Shown piece after piece: positions 1 through 6,804 of a stretch of DNA of 29,806 bases (position 1 is the stretch's first letter; each line of letters starts with the position of its first letter). A model generated the notes under the pieces. That model did no database searches and was not told the origin of the DNA. It was given only the letters and a program-made list of their open reading frames with translations. Origin of the DNA: a virus. The DNA lies in IMG/VR virus record IMGVR_UViG_3300042876_000881, positions 1-29,806 of that record; one strand, 5' to 3'. The position numbers and the translations under genes are program-made.

Positions 1-434
1 ACTCCGTCAAGCTCAACATCCCTGATGGATATGGTGTTGATGCGATTGCCGATCCAGCGGTGCACCCGGATCGGCATAACAAACGGCAGCGGAAAAGTGA
101 TCTCAGCACGGTAGCTTACAAAGGTTAGCGCGTCGGAATGCGTGGGCTGACAGTCTCTTGTAGATCCAAATTCTAGGGCTGGCACTTCAAGCCGAGTCTC
201 GCCATCCACCTCCAGCCGTGCGATGAGTCGAGCTTGTGTCGTTGTCAGCGGTACGGACTCACGGACATCGCCGCGCACTATTGGATCGGTAGTGTGAAAA
301 ATCTGAGGCGATCGCAGTCTAATGATCGTCCATCGCTGCACACCGCCCCGCTCTGCATCTGTTACCCGATCGGAAATCTCCTGTGCTTGTAAGTGGTAAT
401 TTCTCAACCGCTCGGTCAATCCGTCGAAGTCCAT
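1..434 (-). CDS. Unknown phage protein, 3' end outside window
   Basis: An open frame of 144 codons runs from ATG at 434 off the left edge, so the C-terminus is missing. The start overlaps the stop of the upstream gene by one base (TGATG), the coupling seen throughout this operon. The visible part begins MDFDGLTERLRNYH, is rich in charged residues and beta-type sequence, and has no signal peptide or membrane segment. I do not recognise the family. Its place at the downstream end of a run of head-tail or tail genes suggests a structural or tail-assembly role, which is inference only. HIP1 octamers occur inside it, as in its neighbours. Confidence 0.75.
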   Translation of the reverse strand, partial: MDFDGLTERLRNYHLQAQEISDRVTDAERGGVQRWTIIRLRSPQIFHTTDPIVRGDVRESVPLTTTQARLIARLEVDGETRLEVPALEFGSTRDCQPTHSDALTFVSYRAEITFPLPFVMPIRVHRWIGNRINTISIRDVELDG

Positions 435-745
435 CACTCCCCCTTTGTTGATTGCAGCTCTTGAGGTAGCTGGCTCATGTCCGTGCCGTGGTCAAATCCG
501 ATTGCGTGACCACTGATATCCAGGCGATCGCAGACCAGGGTAAATTCATACTTGGCAAACCCTTCCGACTCTTCCTCTATGTAGAACTTTCCTTGCTCAT
601 TGATTTTGAGTATCTCGATATTGATCAGCGTTGCTTGACCACCTTCAATTATTATCTTTGTCACTCCGATCAGTTTTTTGCCGTCGATTGTGATGGAGGA
701 TGAGTTATTGGTGTTTAGCTTCGAGCTGGCGATCGCAATATTCAT
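434..745 (-). CDS. Unknown small phage protein (103 aa)
   Basis: This 103-residue protein starts at ATG 745, which overlaps the stop of the preceding gene (TGATG), and its own stop overlaps the next start in the same way. The sequence is mainly alternating hydrophobic and polar residues (for example TKIIIEGGQATLINIEI), suggesting a small beta-rich domain. There are no cysteines that would suggest metal binding, no membrane segment and no signal peptide. I do not recognise the family. The setting, a translationally coupled run of small genes downstream of putative connector genes, fits a tail or virion accessory protein. The coding call is firm; the function is unknown. Confidence 0.75.
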   Translation of the reverse strand: MNIAIASSKLNTNNSSSITIDGKKLIGVTKIIIEGGQATLINIEILKINEQGKFYIEEESEGFAKYEFTLVCDRLDISGHAIGFDHGTDMSQLPQELQSTKGE

Positions 746-951
746 CAGTCAAAAGTCCTTATCGAGTGGCTTGGTTCGGGGGGTGCCTGATCTAGTTCAA
801 GCTCCGCGATCGCCAGTTCCAGATCCCTCAGTCCCTGGATTGCATAGGAGAGGGTTAGCGCCGCGTCTGTGTGTGGGCAGTGAATCAGCTTCATTTGCAA
901 AGAAGCTACTATCTCTCTCTGGCGATCGCGCAATTCTGGCAAGTCGTTCAC
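745..951 (-). CDS. Unknown small helical phage protein (68 aa), GTG start
   Basis: A 68-residue protein starts at GTG 951-949. The GTG shares four bases (GTGA) with the stop of the upstream gene, which decides the start. The protein is predicted by eye to be largely helical (PELRDRQREIVASLQMKL; LRDLELAIAELEL), with a proline-rich tail. Its tail residues APPEPS are encoded by the complement of the dispersed GGTTCGGGGGGTG motif at 773-785. No family is recognised. Coupling to neighbours on both sides argues that it is a real gene in the head-tail/tail operon. It might be a tail chaperone or adaptor, but nothing in the sequence proves this. Confidence 0.65.
   Translation of the reverse strand: MNDLPELRDRQREIVASLQMKLIHCPHTDAALTLSYAIQGLRDLELAIAELELDQAPPEPSHSIRTFD
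773..785 (+). repeat. Dispersed G-rich motif, exact copy
   Basis: Exact copy of GGTTCGGGGGGTG, followed by CC. It lies antisense inside the small gene at 745-951, where it encodes part of PPEP. See the finding on the dispersed 13-mer. Confidence 0.8.
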
Positions 952-1232
952 AGCAATACCCCATCATAGGAAATTAGATCAATTGACACTTCTTTTTCTG
1001 GCAAGCAAGAGTGTACTTGCCGCTCAGCGATCGCGATGACATATGCACTGAACGAGCGATCGCCATCAGCAAACTCCAGCTTGTGCATACCGAAAAATGC
1101 GGCGCGTAGAACATCGTAGGCAGGCTGATTGAATTCAAGCAAAAGCTTGGCGGCGATCGCTGGAGGATCGGCGACTGTTTGGACATAGGATGACCGATCT
1201 TTTACGTTGACCTCAAACCCTTCAATCTGCAT
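948..1232 (-). CDS. Unknown phage protein (94 aa), tail-assembly candidate
   Basis: The 94-residue product starts at ATG 1232, overlapping the upstream stop by one base (TAATG). It begins MQIEGFEVNVKDRSSYVQTV and has an acidic, mixed alpha/beta composition with no membrane segment or signal peptide. The middle part (NQPAYDVLRAAFFGMHKLEF) looks like a compact domain. Position in the operon, following genes that resemble head-tail completion proteins, makes a tail assembly or chaperone role plausible, but I do not recognise the family. Start and stop coupling on both sides makes the gene call reliable. Confidence 0.72.
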   Translation of the reverse strand: MQIEGFEVNVKDRSSYVQTVADPPAIAAKLLLEFNQPAYDVLRAAFFGMHKLEFADGDRSFSAYVIAIAERQVHSCLPEKEVSIDLISYDGVLL

Positions 1233-1645
1233 TACGACGCCTCAGCAAAAGTCGTGATGTCTGGAATTCTAACTGATACCTGCTCTCGGATTTGCTTGTT
1301 TTTTGCCAGTGCGACGCCGACGAAACGCGCATTGATAAACGCCAGTTCGATCGTCTCCTGAGCCGAGTTGACTTGCTCAGATTCACCCTCAGCGGGTGCG
1401 TACTGCGTGAGGTAAATCTGCCAGGTCAGACGCCGATTGACACCGTCAAGCAATGCCGTTGGTTCGCGGGATGGTGCCTTGAGGATCGTCACTTCCAACC
1501 CCGTAACAGTCCGGTCGGTGGGGAGTGGCTCCCCCGTTGAGCGAATGGCGATCGCTGGCGTCAGGTTATCGCCCTTAAGAGTGTAGGTGCCGAGCTGATC
1601 ACTTAGCAAGTCGAGTAGCTTGTCACGCAATTCGGTCACGTTCAT
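1232..1645 (-). CDS. Putative head-tail or tail completion protein (137 aa)
   Basis: This 137-residue protein starts at ATG 1645, sharing ATGA with the stop of the upstream gene. An amphipathic N-terminal helix (MNVTELRDKLLDLLSDQLGT) is followed by a beta-rich body containing a statement of the type xxYxxxLTWQIYLTQY. The length, the N-terminal helix and the position directly after an HK97 gp10-like gene are typical of minor tail or tail-completion proteins, which sit at the connector and bind the tail tube. That assignment rests on context and general form, not on a decisive motif. No membrane or secretion signals are visible. Confidence 0.6.
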   Translation of the reverse strand: MNVTELRDKLLDLLSDQLGTYTLKGDNLTPAIAIRSTGEPLPTDRTVTGLEVTILKAPSREPTALLDGVNRRLTWQIYLTQYAPAEGESEQVNSAQETIELAFINARFVGVALAKNKQIREQVSVRIPDITTFAEAS

Positions 1646-2040
1646 CTGATTTGTTTCCTCAACTGCGATCGCCAGTACTCTCCTAATGGTAGTTCCGCGA
1701 TCGCTGTTTCGTTTGCAGGACGACCGGGGTAAACGTCTTGGGCATCAACCAAGCCAGTGAAGACGACTGAGGCATGATCCGACGACCATTCGATTACAGC
1801 TTTATTGCCCTCAATCACGACAGGCTGACGACTCTTAACCATTGTCCCCAGGTCAACTGCATCTCTCGGTGAGCCGACCACTTGACCGCTCCGCCGCTTG
1901 GTAATTCGGTCTGACCAGTCCCATTTTGGCGATCGCAGTTCCTTATCGATCTGATCAGAGTAGCCCTGTGCCGTAGATTTGAAGGCTCGATTGATCTGAT
2001 TGTCCAAGGCTTTGAGTTTTGCCGGATAAAACTTAATCAT
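1642..2040 (-). CDS. Putative HK97 gp10-like head-tail/neck protein (132 aa)
   Basis: The 132-residue protein starts at ATG 2040 and overlaps the next upstream gene by eight bases. It is basic, with an N-terminal helix (LKALDNQINRAFKS), then a central stretch SPRDAVDLGTMVKSRQ followed by EWSSDHASVVFTG. In HK97 gp10-type neck proteins a similar order is seen: helix, then RDxVDTGxLxxS, then a strand with a conserved tyrosine or hydrophobic patch. The match is to the pattern only. The gene lies just before a putative tail-completion gene, the usual order. It would act at the head-tail junction of the particle. Confidence 0.6.
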   Translation of the reverse strand: MIKFYPAKLKALDNQINRAFKSTAQGYSDQIDKELRSPKWDWSDRITKRRSGQVVGSPRDAVDLGTMVKSRQPVVIEGNKAVIEWSSDHASVVFTGLVDAQDVYPGRPANETAIAELPLGEYWRSQLRKQIR

Positions 2041-2230
2041 TGCATGGCTCCGAGTCGGATGAATCAGGGCAAATCAGGTGTAGGTAGCCAGCGATCGCAC
2101 CTGAGCGCAGGGCGAAGCAAACGTTTTTGAATCGGGACTTAATAGGGCGATCGCAAGCCATGCAACGATTGACGGGCGCTTGATTGCGTCCGTTTAGAAT
2201 CCAGTCGCCGTGTGATCCAAAATCACTCAC
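2033..2230 (-). CDS. Small CxxC protein (65 aa), GTG start inside preceding gene
   Basis: I place the start at GTG 2230-2228, eight bases inside the end of the preceding gene; a longer in-frame extension to 2344 would lie wholly inside that gene. The 65-residue product contains RCMACDRPIKS, a CxxC pair, and two further cysteines (NVCFAL and LICPD), so it may bind a metal ion as a small zinc-ribbon-like protein. No clear Shine-Dalgarno sequence precedes the GTG, so translation probably depends on coupling. Function is unknown. It sits among head-tail genes and overlaps the next gene by eight bases. Confidence 0.55.
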   Translation of the reverse strand: MSDFGSHGDWILNGRNQAPVNRCMACDRPIKSRFKNVCFALRSGAIAGYLHLICPDSSDSEPCND

Positions 2231-2876
2231 CTGTTGCGTACGCCCTCGCGCCTCTCGTTTCTCTCCTGTGCTGACTGAGCAAGCCCCTGATGAAGCTATT
2301 GTTCTCGGTGCCGTGCCGAATGCGATCGCACGGTATTCCCGCACGATCCAGTACTACTTGTTTCGACAGTCTTGCACCCTCGCTCACCAACTCATTGAAT
2401 GCAGTGGCGATCGCGTCTTTGACCTCTTGAGATTGACTATAGTAGCCACGTCTGAACAGGCAGGGAAACTGGCTATTAAATTCCTCCAGCATCGCCCTGG
2501 CTTGCTTGGGATAGCCAGCATCAGAGAACAAATAGCCAGAGGATAATCCTGCCTTTTGCAGTACTGTCATTGCAGGAAGATAGCGATCGCCCCTCTCCAT
2601 TTTGAGCGCTTCAAATGCTGCAACGAAATTCTCAAAGCATTGCCGCCAGTATGCCGAACGGTCAGGAGTTTTACGGGCGATCGCCTCATTCTTGACCCTT
2701 GGCTTAGCCTGTTTGATCGGTGCCACTTCGGTCTGCTGAAGTGCCTGAATAGTTTTTGGTGAGTGCCCGTAACTGGGCAAGCGTTGCTTTGACCACTGCG
2801 ATCGCCGTTCTTGCACTTGTTGTAGATGACGGCGATCGCTCTCTGCCTTTGACTCTAAAAACGGAATATTGCCCAT
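2223..2876 (-). CDS. Unknown basic, helical phage protein (217 aa)
   Basis: The 217-residue protein starts at ATG 2876; a GAGAA tract lies about nine bases upstream. It is strongly basic and helical. Residues 10-40 are rich in Arg, Gln and Glu and look like a coiled coil. The body has two repeated-looking helical segments (YLPAMTVLQKAGLSSGYLFSDAGY and a later LSKQVVLDRAGIPCDRIR), each like a helix-turn-helix with a -LxKAGL- turn, so DNA or RNA binding is possible. I do not recognise a named family. It is the first gene after a 175-bp non-coding stretch and may be transcribed from a promoter there. Confidence 0.65.
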   Translation of the reverse strand: MGNIPFLESKAESDRRHLQQVQERRSQWSKQRLPSYGHSPKTIQALQQTEVAPIKQAKPRVKNEAIARKTPDRSAYWRQCFENFVAAFEALKMERGDRYLPAMTVLQKAGLSSGYLFSDAGYPKQARAMLEEFNSQFPCLFRRGYYSQSQEVKDAIATAFNELVSEGARLSKQVVLDRAGIPCDRIRHGTENNSFIRGLLSQHRRETRGARAYATGE

Positions 2877-3029
2877 GCTGCTGTTCTCGCATTTTGCAAA
2901 TCTGTCCTTATTGTCTACGATGTCTGAACTGACGCAAATACCCTATGATATTTATCAGGTGCTAGAGATCGCCTCGGTGCTGTTCTCTCTAGTGCCCACC
3001 CCTGATATGCAGAATATCGACCTTCCTTA

Positions 3030-3060
3030 CCCTCCGAGATGTGACGGAGGGTTATTTTTT
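3030..3060 (+). terminator. Intrinsic terminator reading on the plus strand
   Basis: CCCTCCG (3030-3036), an 8-base loop and CGGAGGG (3045-3051) form a 7-bp stem, extended by an A-T pair, followed by TTATTTTTT. The T-tract is on the plus strand only, so it would stop transcription moving rightward, against the flanking minus-strand genes. It abuts the stop codon of the gene ending at 3052. Confidence 0.7.
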
Positions 3061-3453
3061 GGCTTGAAACCAACCCTCGATCGCCGTTCCAGTTTCGGGC
3101 ACTAATATCTCCCCAATGCCACCTGAGCCAAATTTCGGGTTAATCGAATCCAGATAGAAAAACCCTTTGTCACCACTCAGATCCATCTCTGCCCAGTCGC
3201 CTCTCTTAACCCCAAGGGGCAGGATCATTGGGCTGACGCAATAGCCCTCGTAGTAGGTCGCAGACTCGTCAATCGAATCGTTGCGAACAATCGTCTTTTG
3301 CTTGCCTAAATTACGCTTGAGAAATGCCCTGACTCGCCTGGGGCTAGTTGCTGAAATTACGTTGCCCAGGTCATCTTCTGTCGTGTCGGAGCTGGGCACG
3401 TCGAAGATCAAAGTTGCATTATCAGCGATGCCTAAGAATGGACTACTAACCAC
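3052..3453 (-). CDS. Putative head-tail connector-region protein (133 aa), GTG start
   Basis: I choose GTG 3453-3451 because GGGAGG lies six bases upstream and the start overlaps the previous stop by eight bases; the frame is open further upstream but only inside the preceding gene. The 133-residue protein starts MVSSPFLGIADNATLIFDVP and is beta-rich, with RRVRAFLKRNLGKQK in the middle and a C-terminal glycine-rich segment (NPKFGSGGIGEILVP). No membrane or secretion signal. The family is not recognised; small beta-rich proteins at this place in phage operons are often connector or capsid-decoration components, which is inference. An intrinsic terminator reading the other way abuts the stop. 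Confidence 0.65.
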   Translation of the reverse strand: MVSSPFLGIADNATLIFDVPSSDTTEDDLGNVISATSPRRVRAFLKRNLGKQKTIVRNDSIDESATYYEGYCVSPMILPLGVKRGDWAEMDLSGDKGFFYLDSINPKFGSGGIGEILVPETGTAIEGWFQAKK

Positions 3454-3697
3454 TGATATCCTCCCTGATCTGTGCGATCGCCAGTTGAAACCATGCCTGC
3501 AACTCCGGCGTAAAAAACTGCTGAGAGACGGCAAAGATCCAGCGTGAGTCTTCCTCCGAACTGTCGCCACGAGCGATCGCCCGGATCACATCAGTCAACA
3601 GGTCAATGCTTTTTCGATGGACTGCGATCGCCATCAACAGGGCTAACGACCCTGCATTAATTCCAATATCCAAATCAGCTTCGAGCAAGGTAGGCAC
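3446..3697 (-). CDS. Unknown phage protein (83 aa), probable GTG start
   Basis: The frame is open from 3820, but the part above 3697 overlaps the upstream gene. GTG 3697-3695 has GGGGGG eight bases upstream and gives an 83-residue protein beginning with the residues PTLLEADLDIGINAG after the initiator. ATG 3733 is an alternative that lacks a ribosome site and would overlap 59 bases. The protein is helical and acidic, ending WFQLAIAQIREDISG. The G-run comes from a minus-strand copy of the dispersed motif GGTTCGGGGGGTG. No family recognised; position suggests a connector-region protein. Confidence 0.55.
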   Translation of the reverse strand: MPTLLEADLDIGINAGSLALLMAIAVHRKSIDLLTDVIRAIARGDSSEEDSRWIFAVSQQFFTPELQAWFQLAIAQIREDISG

Positions 3698-4052
3698 TGC
3701 CAACACCCCCCGAACCGGATGGAATTTGAACATGAAGAATTGCGGACAGTTCAGCAATATATTCCTGCTTGAGTTCATCAATGCCGATGCCCCTCTGGGA
3801 TGATTCCCACTCCAAGACATCCGCCTTGACTAATGCTCGATTGTCGGAGCGGTTGAATGTTTCGCGATCGCTCCGGTTGGTGTCCAGCCTGTCTAGGATG
3901 TCCTGAGCAGTGGCGATCGCTTCTGGCAGGTCAACCTCTACCCTCGCCATTGATGATCGGAGGATATCCAGATAGGCTTTTTCGGCTGGCACTTGAAGCG
4001 CTCTCCGAATTCGTTCCAGGTCACTTGGGACAGATGTTGTGTTCCAGGGCAT
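3675..4052 (-). CDS. Putative head-tail connector protein (125 aa)
   Basis: The 125-residue protein starts at ATG 4052; no clear Shine-Dalgarno sequence precedes it. It is helical and acidic, opening SVPSDLERIRRALQVPAEKAYLDILRSS and continuing with an ATAQDILDRLD helix and a serine/arginine-rich patch that repeats NRSDRE and NRSDNR. The C-terminal part (IDELKQEYIAELSAILHV) is another helix. Small, helical proteins of this size often form the first connector ring below the portal (the gp6/gp15-like group), and this is the first gene of the run, so that role is plausible. It is inferred from size, helices and position. Confidence 0.6.
   Translation of the reverse strand: MPWNTTSVPSDLERIRRALQVPAEKAYLDILRSSMARVEVDLPEAIATAQDILDRLDTNRSDRETFNRSDNRALVKADVLEWESSQRGIGIDELKQEYIAELSAILHVQIPSGSGGVGSAYLARS
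3704..3716 (-). repeat. Dispersed G-rich motif, exact copy (minus strand)
   Basis: Exact minus-strand copy of GGTTCGGGGGGTG. Its G-run lies eight bases before the GTG chosen as start of the gene 3446-3697 and may act as its ribosome-binding site. Confidence 0.8.
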
Positions 4053-4116
4053 ATAAGTAGGCGATCGCTTTCCTTAAATATGGCATTTATTTTTGATTGG
4101 CGATCGCCTTTATGTC

Positions 4117-4770
4117 TTATACAGATCCTCGCCAGGTTGCACCTACTCTTGCCGTCGCCCCTTCCTCTCCACCCCTCGGAGGGTAGCTAAATGTAGTTGC
4201 CTCGCCTGCTTCCAGGCTTGTGTCATCGACATAAAATGATCCGGAATCAATTAGACTGCCAGAAGCATCCATGATTTCATACTGGATTTGTACGTCTGTC
4301 ACGGATTCTCCCGTGTTATTTACCACTCGCCCGGTGAGCCAGCCATCCGAATCGAAGCGCCAGTCATAGACCGTAACTTCGGCGATCGGTGCAGGTGGAG
4401 TATCTTGGGCTGTGCTGACACTGCCAACACTTCTAATCGCCCCTTCCCAATTCAAGCTAGATTCTTGAGCCGCTGCTTCTCCTGTCGAAATCGGCATCCC
4501 TGCAACACATCCAGGAAATTGAGCAACCCCTTGCTGATAAGCAAGGATAGGATTGCGAATAGCTAAGTAGTAAGCTCTCTCACTAGTGCTAATGCTTTCC
4601 GATCCTGCCAGTGCCAGCGCTAAGCTTTGGGCTTCATTCCACTGCTCAGAACATATTGATTGAAATAGCTGCGATCGCATTTGCTCAATAGGCTCATTTG
4701 CCGATGCAGCATTGCACATTAAAGGCGTGGCAGTAGCAGCGGCAAGAATACCCAAAATTAAATTCTTCAT
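4117..4770 (-). CDS. Secreted FxLYD-like protein (217 aa)
   Basis: The 217-residue product starts at ATG 4770 with AGGTGA a few bases upstream. Residues 1-25 form a signal peptide (MKNLILGILAAATATPL, ending AASA before NEP), so it is probably exported. The middle (about 25-110) is helical with two cysteines. The C-terminal 85 residues (DWRFDSDGWLTGRVVNNTGE, then VTDVQIQYEI, then LEAGEATTFSYP) match the layout of FxLYD domains, which are extracytoplasmic beta-sandwich modules. It stands alone, with 64 bp to the tail genes and a bidirectional terminator beyond its 5' side. A secreted protein here could be a lysogenic-conversion (host-benefit) gene, but this is inference. Confidence 0.78.
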   Translation of the reverse strand: MKNLILGILAAATATPLMCNAASANEPIEQMRSQLFQSICSEQWNEAQSLALALAGSESISTSERAYYLAIRNPILAYQQGVAQFPGCVAGMPISTGEAAAQESSLNWEGAIRSVGSVSTAQDTPPAPIAEVTVYDWRFDSDGWLTGRVVNNTGESVTDVQIQYEIMDASGSLIDSGSFYVDDTSLEAGEATTFSYPPRGGEEGATARVGATWRGSV

Positions 4771-4877
4771 GATTTCACCTGCGTGGGCTGAATGAATAGC
4801 GACTGTTTTCTAGGTTCGCTCAACAGGGGACGGGCACGACTTTTTCTTCCTTATCATATTGCCCAGAAAACAAATTT

Positions 4878-4907
4878 GACCCCCAGAACAAATCTGTTCT
4901 GGGGGTC
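4878..4907. terminator. Perfect 13-bp hairpin, likely bidirectional terminator
   Basis: GACCCCCAGAACA (4878-4890) and TGTTCTGGGGGTC (4895-4907) pair perfectly around the 4-base loop AATC. The plus side is followed by TTTAAAC and the minus side by AAATTTGTTTTC, so it can act in both directions. It closes the operon 6532-4938 on the minus strand. Confidence 0.85.
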
Positions 4908-4937
4908 TTTAAACAAGCGATCGCCTTTGGTCAAAGA

Positions 4938-5213
4938 TCAGACTTCCTGGCAGACCTCCTTTAGGTATTTGCCGCTGACGGTAGACAGCGGATCTTCATC
5001 AACCGTCAGAGCAGCTTTGATGCTTTTGCCGTAGCAATCATCAATCACATACTCCCATCCATAATCTGACCAGCCGCTACGAAGGGCAGTGAGAGGGGAG
5101 GTGTACTGAAGTCCCACAATCGTGACAACGCGATCGCCGTACATTGCTTGCTGGAACAACCCAAATCTTGGCTGGGGAACATCGGCGGGGATTGAACCAA
5201 TTAAGTTTGTCAT
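4938..5213 (-). CDS. Unknown small protein in regulatory operon (91 aa)
   Basis: The 91-residue protein starts at ATG 5213, overlapping the upstream stop by one base (TAATG), and ends just before a strong terminator. It begins MTNLIGSIPADVPQPRFGLF and contains aromatic and tyrosine-rich segments (GWSDYGWEYVIDDCYG). There is no membrane or secretion signal. I do not recognise the family. Coupling to the Bro/Rha-like regulator upstream suggests it works with it, perhaps as a small partner or an early phage protein. Gene call is good, function unknown. Confidence 0.7.
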   Translation of the reverse strand: MTNLIGSIPADVPQPRFGLFQQAMYGDRVVTIVGLQYTSPLTALRSGWSDYGWEYVIDDCYGKSIKAALTVDEDPLSTVSGKYLKEVCQEV

Positions 5214-6235
5214 TAGTTCAAACTCTCCATTACGCTTTGGATTGCATTGTCGAGAAGGACGATTTCAGATTGGTGATAAACGTTAACCATGCATTCCGTT
5301 CCGCCGATCATCACCCGCTCTTTAAGCGGAGGAATGCCGTAGCGCTCTTTATACAGCTTTGCAGCGCGTTGACCAATCACAATCAGCTCTCGGTTATTTG
5401 GGCGATAACCCATGGCTGACGCACGGTTTGAAATGGTCAGGCGAGGTGTGTGATAAGCAGGCATCCGCACCGCTGGCAGAGGGACACCACCCGAAGGGGG
5501 CAGTTGTTGTTGTACAGGTTTTGTCACCCCTTCGATCAATTCGCTCAGCAGCTTTGCTTTCAAAATCTCACGCTGATCTTGGTCAAAACCACCCAGGTAT
5601 TCGCCAAGGGCGATCGCTTCTCTCAAAAACGCCAACCGAGGATCTCCAGAAATCAAACCAGGAATGGCGATCGGTTCTAGGGGTTTGGGTTGCTCTGGTT
5701 CGGGGGGTGGTGCGGTCGGGGCGATCGGTTCTTCTGCTTTGTCGAGTAAACTGGTTCGGACTTGTTCAGCAACCAGGGAATCTTGCAGTAGCATCCCCAG
5801 TCGAAGCGAGGCGCGGGGAGTCCAGATGCTTAGATTAGTGACGTTGTTGGCAATTACTAGTCTTGCGATCGCCTTACTGTCCTCTTCCTGCAAGGTTTTC
5901 AGGTCATCTGGGCAAGAGGCGTTTGACAGCATGTCAGACGCCTCTTGCCCCCATTTCCGCAAGGCTCTCAGCTCATCTCCCTTGATTGTCCGCAAACCAT
6001 CAGACTCAAGCTCTGCGCGGTGGCGACGAGCCACCTGATGAACAACATTTTCCGTAACTTCGTAGAACTCCGCTATCTGCTCTGTCGTGGCTATACCTTG
6101 TTTTTTCCAGGCAAAGAAACACAGAGCTTTGGCTTTGTTCAGTGCTGCGATCGCACTCTCGTCTGGCATTGCCGACAATTGTAAATCACGGGCTGTTTTC
6201 GACTCCACGAGAACGGAGTCAGCGATAATAGACAT
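5213..6235 (-). CDS. Bro/Rha-like phage regulatory protein (340 aa)
   Basis: A clear AAGAGGAG site precedes ATG 6235. Residues about 27-85 (from PDESAIAALNKAKALCFFAW through TTEQIAEFYEVTENVV) form a helix-turn-helix-like segment, and residues about 138-170 (WTPRASLRLGMLLQDSLVAE, then VRTSLLD) resemble the Bro/KilA-N type of DNA-binding domain found in phage antirepressors. A proline-rich linker (about 175-195) leads to a helical middle and a C-terminal domain (about 270-340) with conserved-looking YRPNNRELIVIGQRAA and VNVYHQS. This layout fits phage regulatory proteins common in filamentous cyanobacteria. It would bind DNA and alter expression or repression. The substrate sites and exact role (antirepressor or other) are inferred. 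The linker residues PPPEPEQP come from another dispersed G-rich motif. Confidence 0.7.
   Translation of the reverse strand: MSIIADSVLVESKTARDLQLSAMPDESAIAALNKAKALCFFAWKKQGIATTEQIAEFYEVTENVVHQVARRHRAELESDGLRTIKGDELRALRKWGQEASDMLSNASCPDDLKTLQEEDSKAIARLVIANNVTNLSIWTPRASLRLGMLLQDSLVAEQVRTSLLDKAEEPIAPTAPPPEPEQPKPLEPIAIPGLISGDPRLAFLREAIALGEYLGGFDQDQREILKAKLLSELIEGVTKPVQQQLPPSGGVPLPAVRMPAYHTPRLTISNRASAMGYRPNNRELIVIGQRAAKLYKERYGIPPLKERVMIGGTECMVNVYHQSEIVLLDNAIQSVMESLN
5697..5709 (+). repeat. Dispersed G-rich motif, exact copy
   Basis: Exact copy of GGTTCGGGGGGTG, antisense inside the Bro/Rha-like gene, where it encodes PPPEP of the linker. Confidence 0.8.
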
Positions 6236-6325
6236 AAGTTGCTCCTCTTAATGGGTGGGCAGTGTGCGGGGCGATCGCTATCTCTGGCTGGAGGGGCGAT
6301 CGCTTTTGCTTTGAAAAGTCGAAAC

Positions 6326-6532
6326 TTACTGACCCCTGGCATCTAGCCAAGATTCAATAATTTCCCTAGCTAGCTCAGTAGGACGCTTCCCTGCTTCGTT
6401 AGCAGCCTCAATAAAAACCTGATAGTGGGACTTGTGTAATCGCAGCCCAACAGTTTTTGGGTGCAAAGAGTCAGGGGACTCTACAAACTTACCTTCCTTG
6501 TTCCGTTCGATCACTTCAGTTGTTACATACAT
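6326..6532 (-). CDS. Ribbon-helix-helix-like DNA-binding protein (68 aa)
   Basis: The 68-residue protein starts at ATG 6532 with GAGGAAG upstream. Residues about 26-65 follow the ribbon-helix-helix pattern: a short strand (TVGLRLH), a first helix (YQVFIEAANEAGK), a turn (RPTE) and a second helix (LAREIIESWLDAR). Such proteins are dimeric operator binders or antitoxins. Three TGGAT repeats spaced 20-21 bp lie over its own promoter, which fits autoregulation by a dimeric RHH protein. It is the first gene of a three-gene operon with the Bro/Rha-like regulator. No toxin partner is evident, so transcription regulator is the better guess. Confidence 0.75.
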   Translation of the reverse strand: MYVTTEVIERNKEGKFVESPDSLHPKTVGLRLHKSHYQVFIEAANEAGKRPTELAREIIESWLDARGQ

Positions 6533-6558
6533 GTGCTTCCTCAGAATGTTATCTTGTC

Positions 6559-6604
6559 ATCCACTGTAACCCATTGATTATCCACCGTCAACTATTGACA
6601 TCCA
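6559..6604 (-). promoter_or_regulatory. Promoter with three operator-like repeats
   Basis: On the minus strand TTGACG (6591-6586) and TACAGT (6568-6563) are 17 bp apart, a good -35/-10 pair ahead of the RHH gene. TGGAT occurs on the minus strand at 6604-6600, 6584-6580 and 6563-6559, that is every 20-21 bp (two helical turns), flanking and overlapping the promoter elements. This looks like an operator array, probably for the RHH protein. Confidence 0.65.
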
Positions 6605-6732
6605 TCGCTAGCAACGGTAGTCTTATAGAAGGTCAAGCAACGACCAGAGCCAACGATCGCAGAAGACTCCAGTTAAGACACTTCACTCCCGGTCGGATCA
6701 CCTGGCGCTCTGCTTGACCCACCCAACACAAA

Positions 6733-6768
6733 AGCCGCTCCCCCCGACTGGAAATCTAAGGAACGGCT
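6733..6768 (+). promoter_or_regulatory. Hairpin in leader of the early-type genes
   Basis: AGCCGCTCC (6733-6741) and GGAACGGCT (6760-6768) can form a 9-bp stem with one mismatch and an 18-base loop, 36 bases before the next start codon. Apart from this and the minus-strand promoter, I see nothing else in the 272-bp gap 6533-6804. Confidence 0.4.
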
Positions 6769-6804
6769 CTTGCAATCCAACCCTTAATTAAAAGGATTTC
6801 TCCC

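Noticed and set aside
2869-3105. Plus-strand open frame of 78 codons at 2869-3105
   Set aside because: It runs through the terminator hairpin and into the opposite gene, has no ribosome site and no recognisable protein features.
5213-6325. Toxin-antitoxin pair made of the RHH protein and the 340-aa protein
   Set aside because: The downstream protein looks like a Bro/Rha-type regulator and not a toxin.
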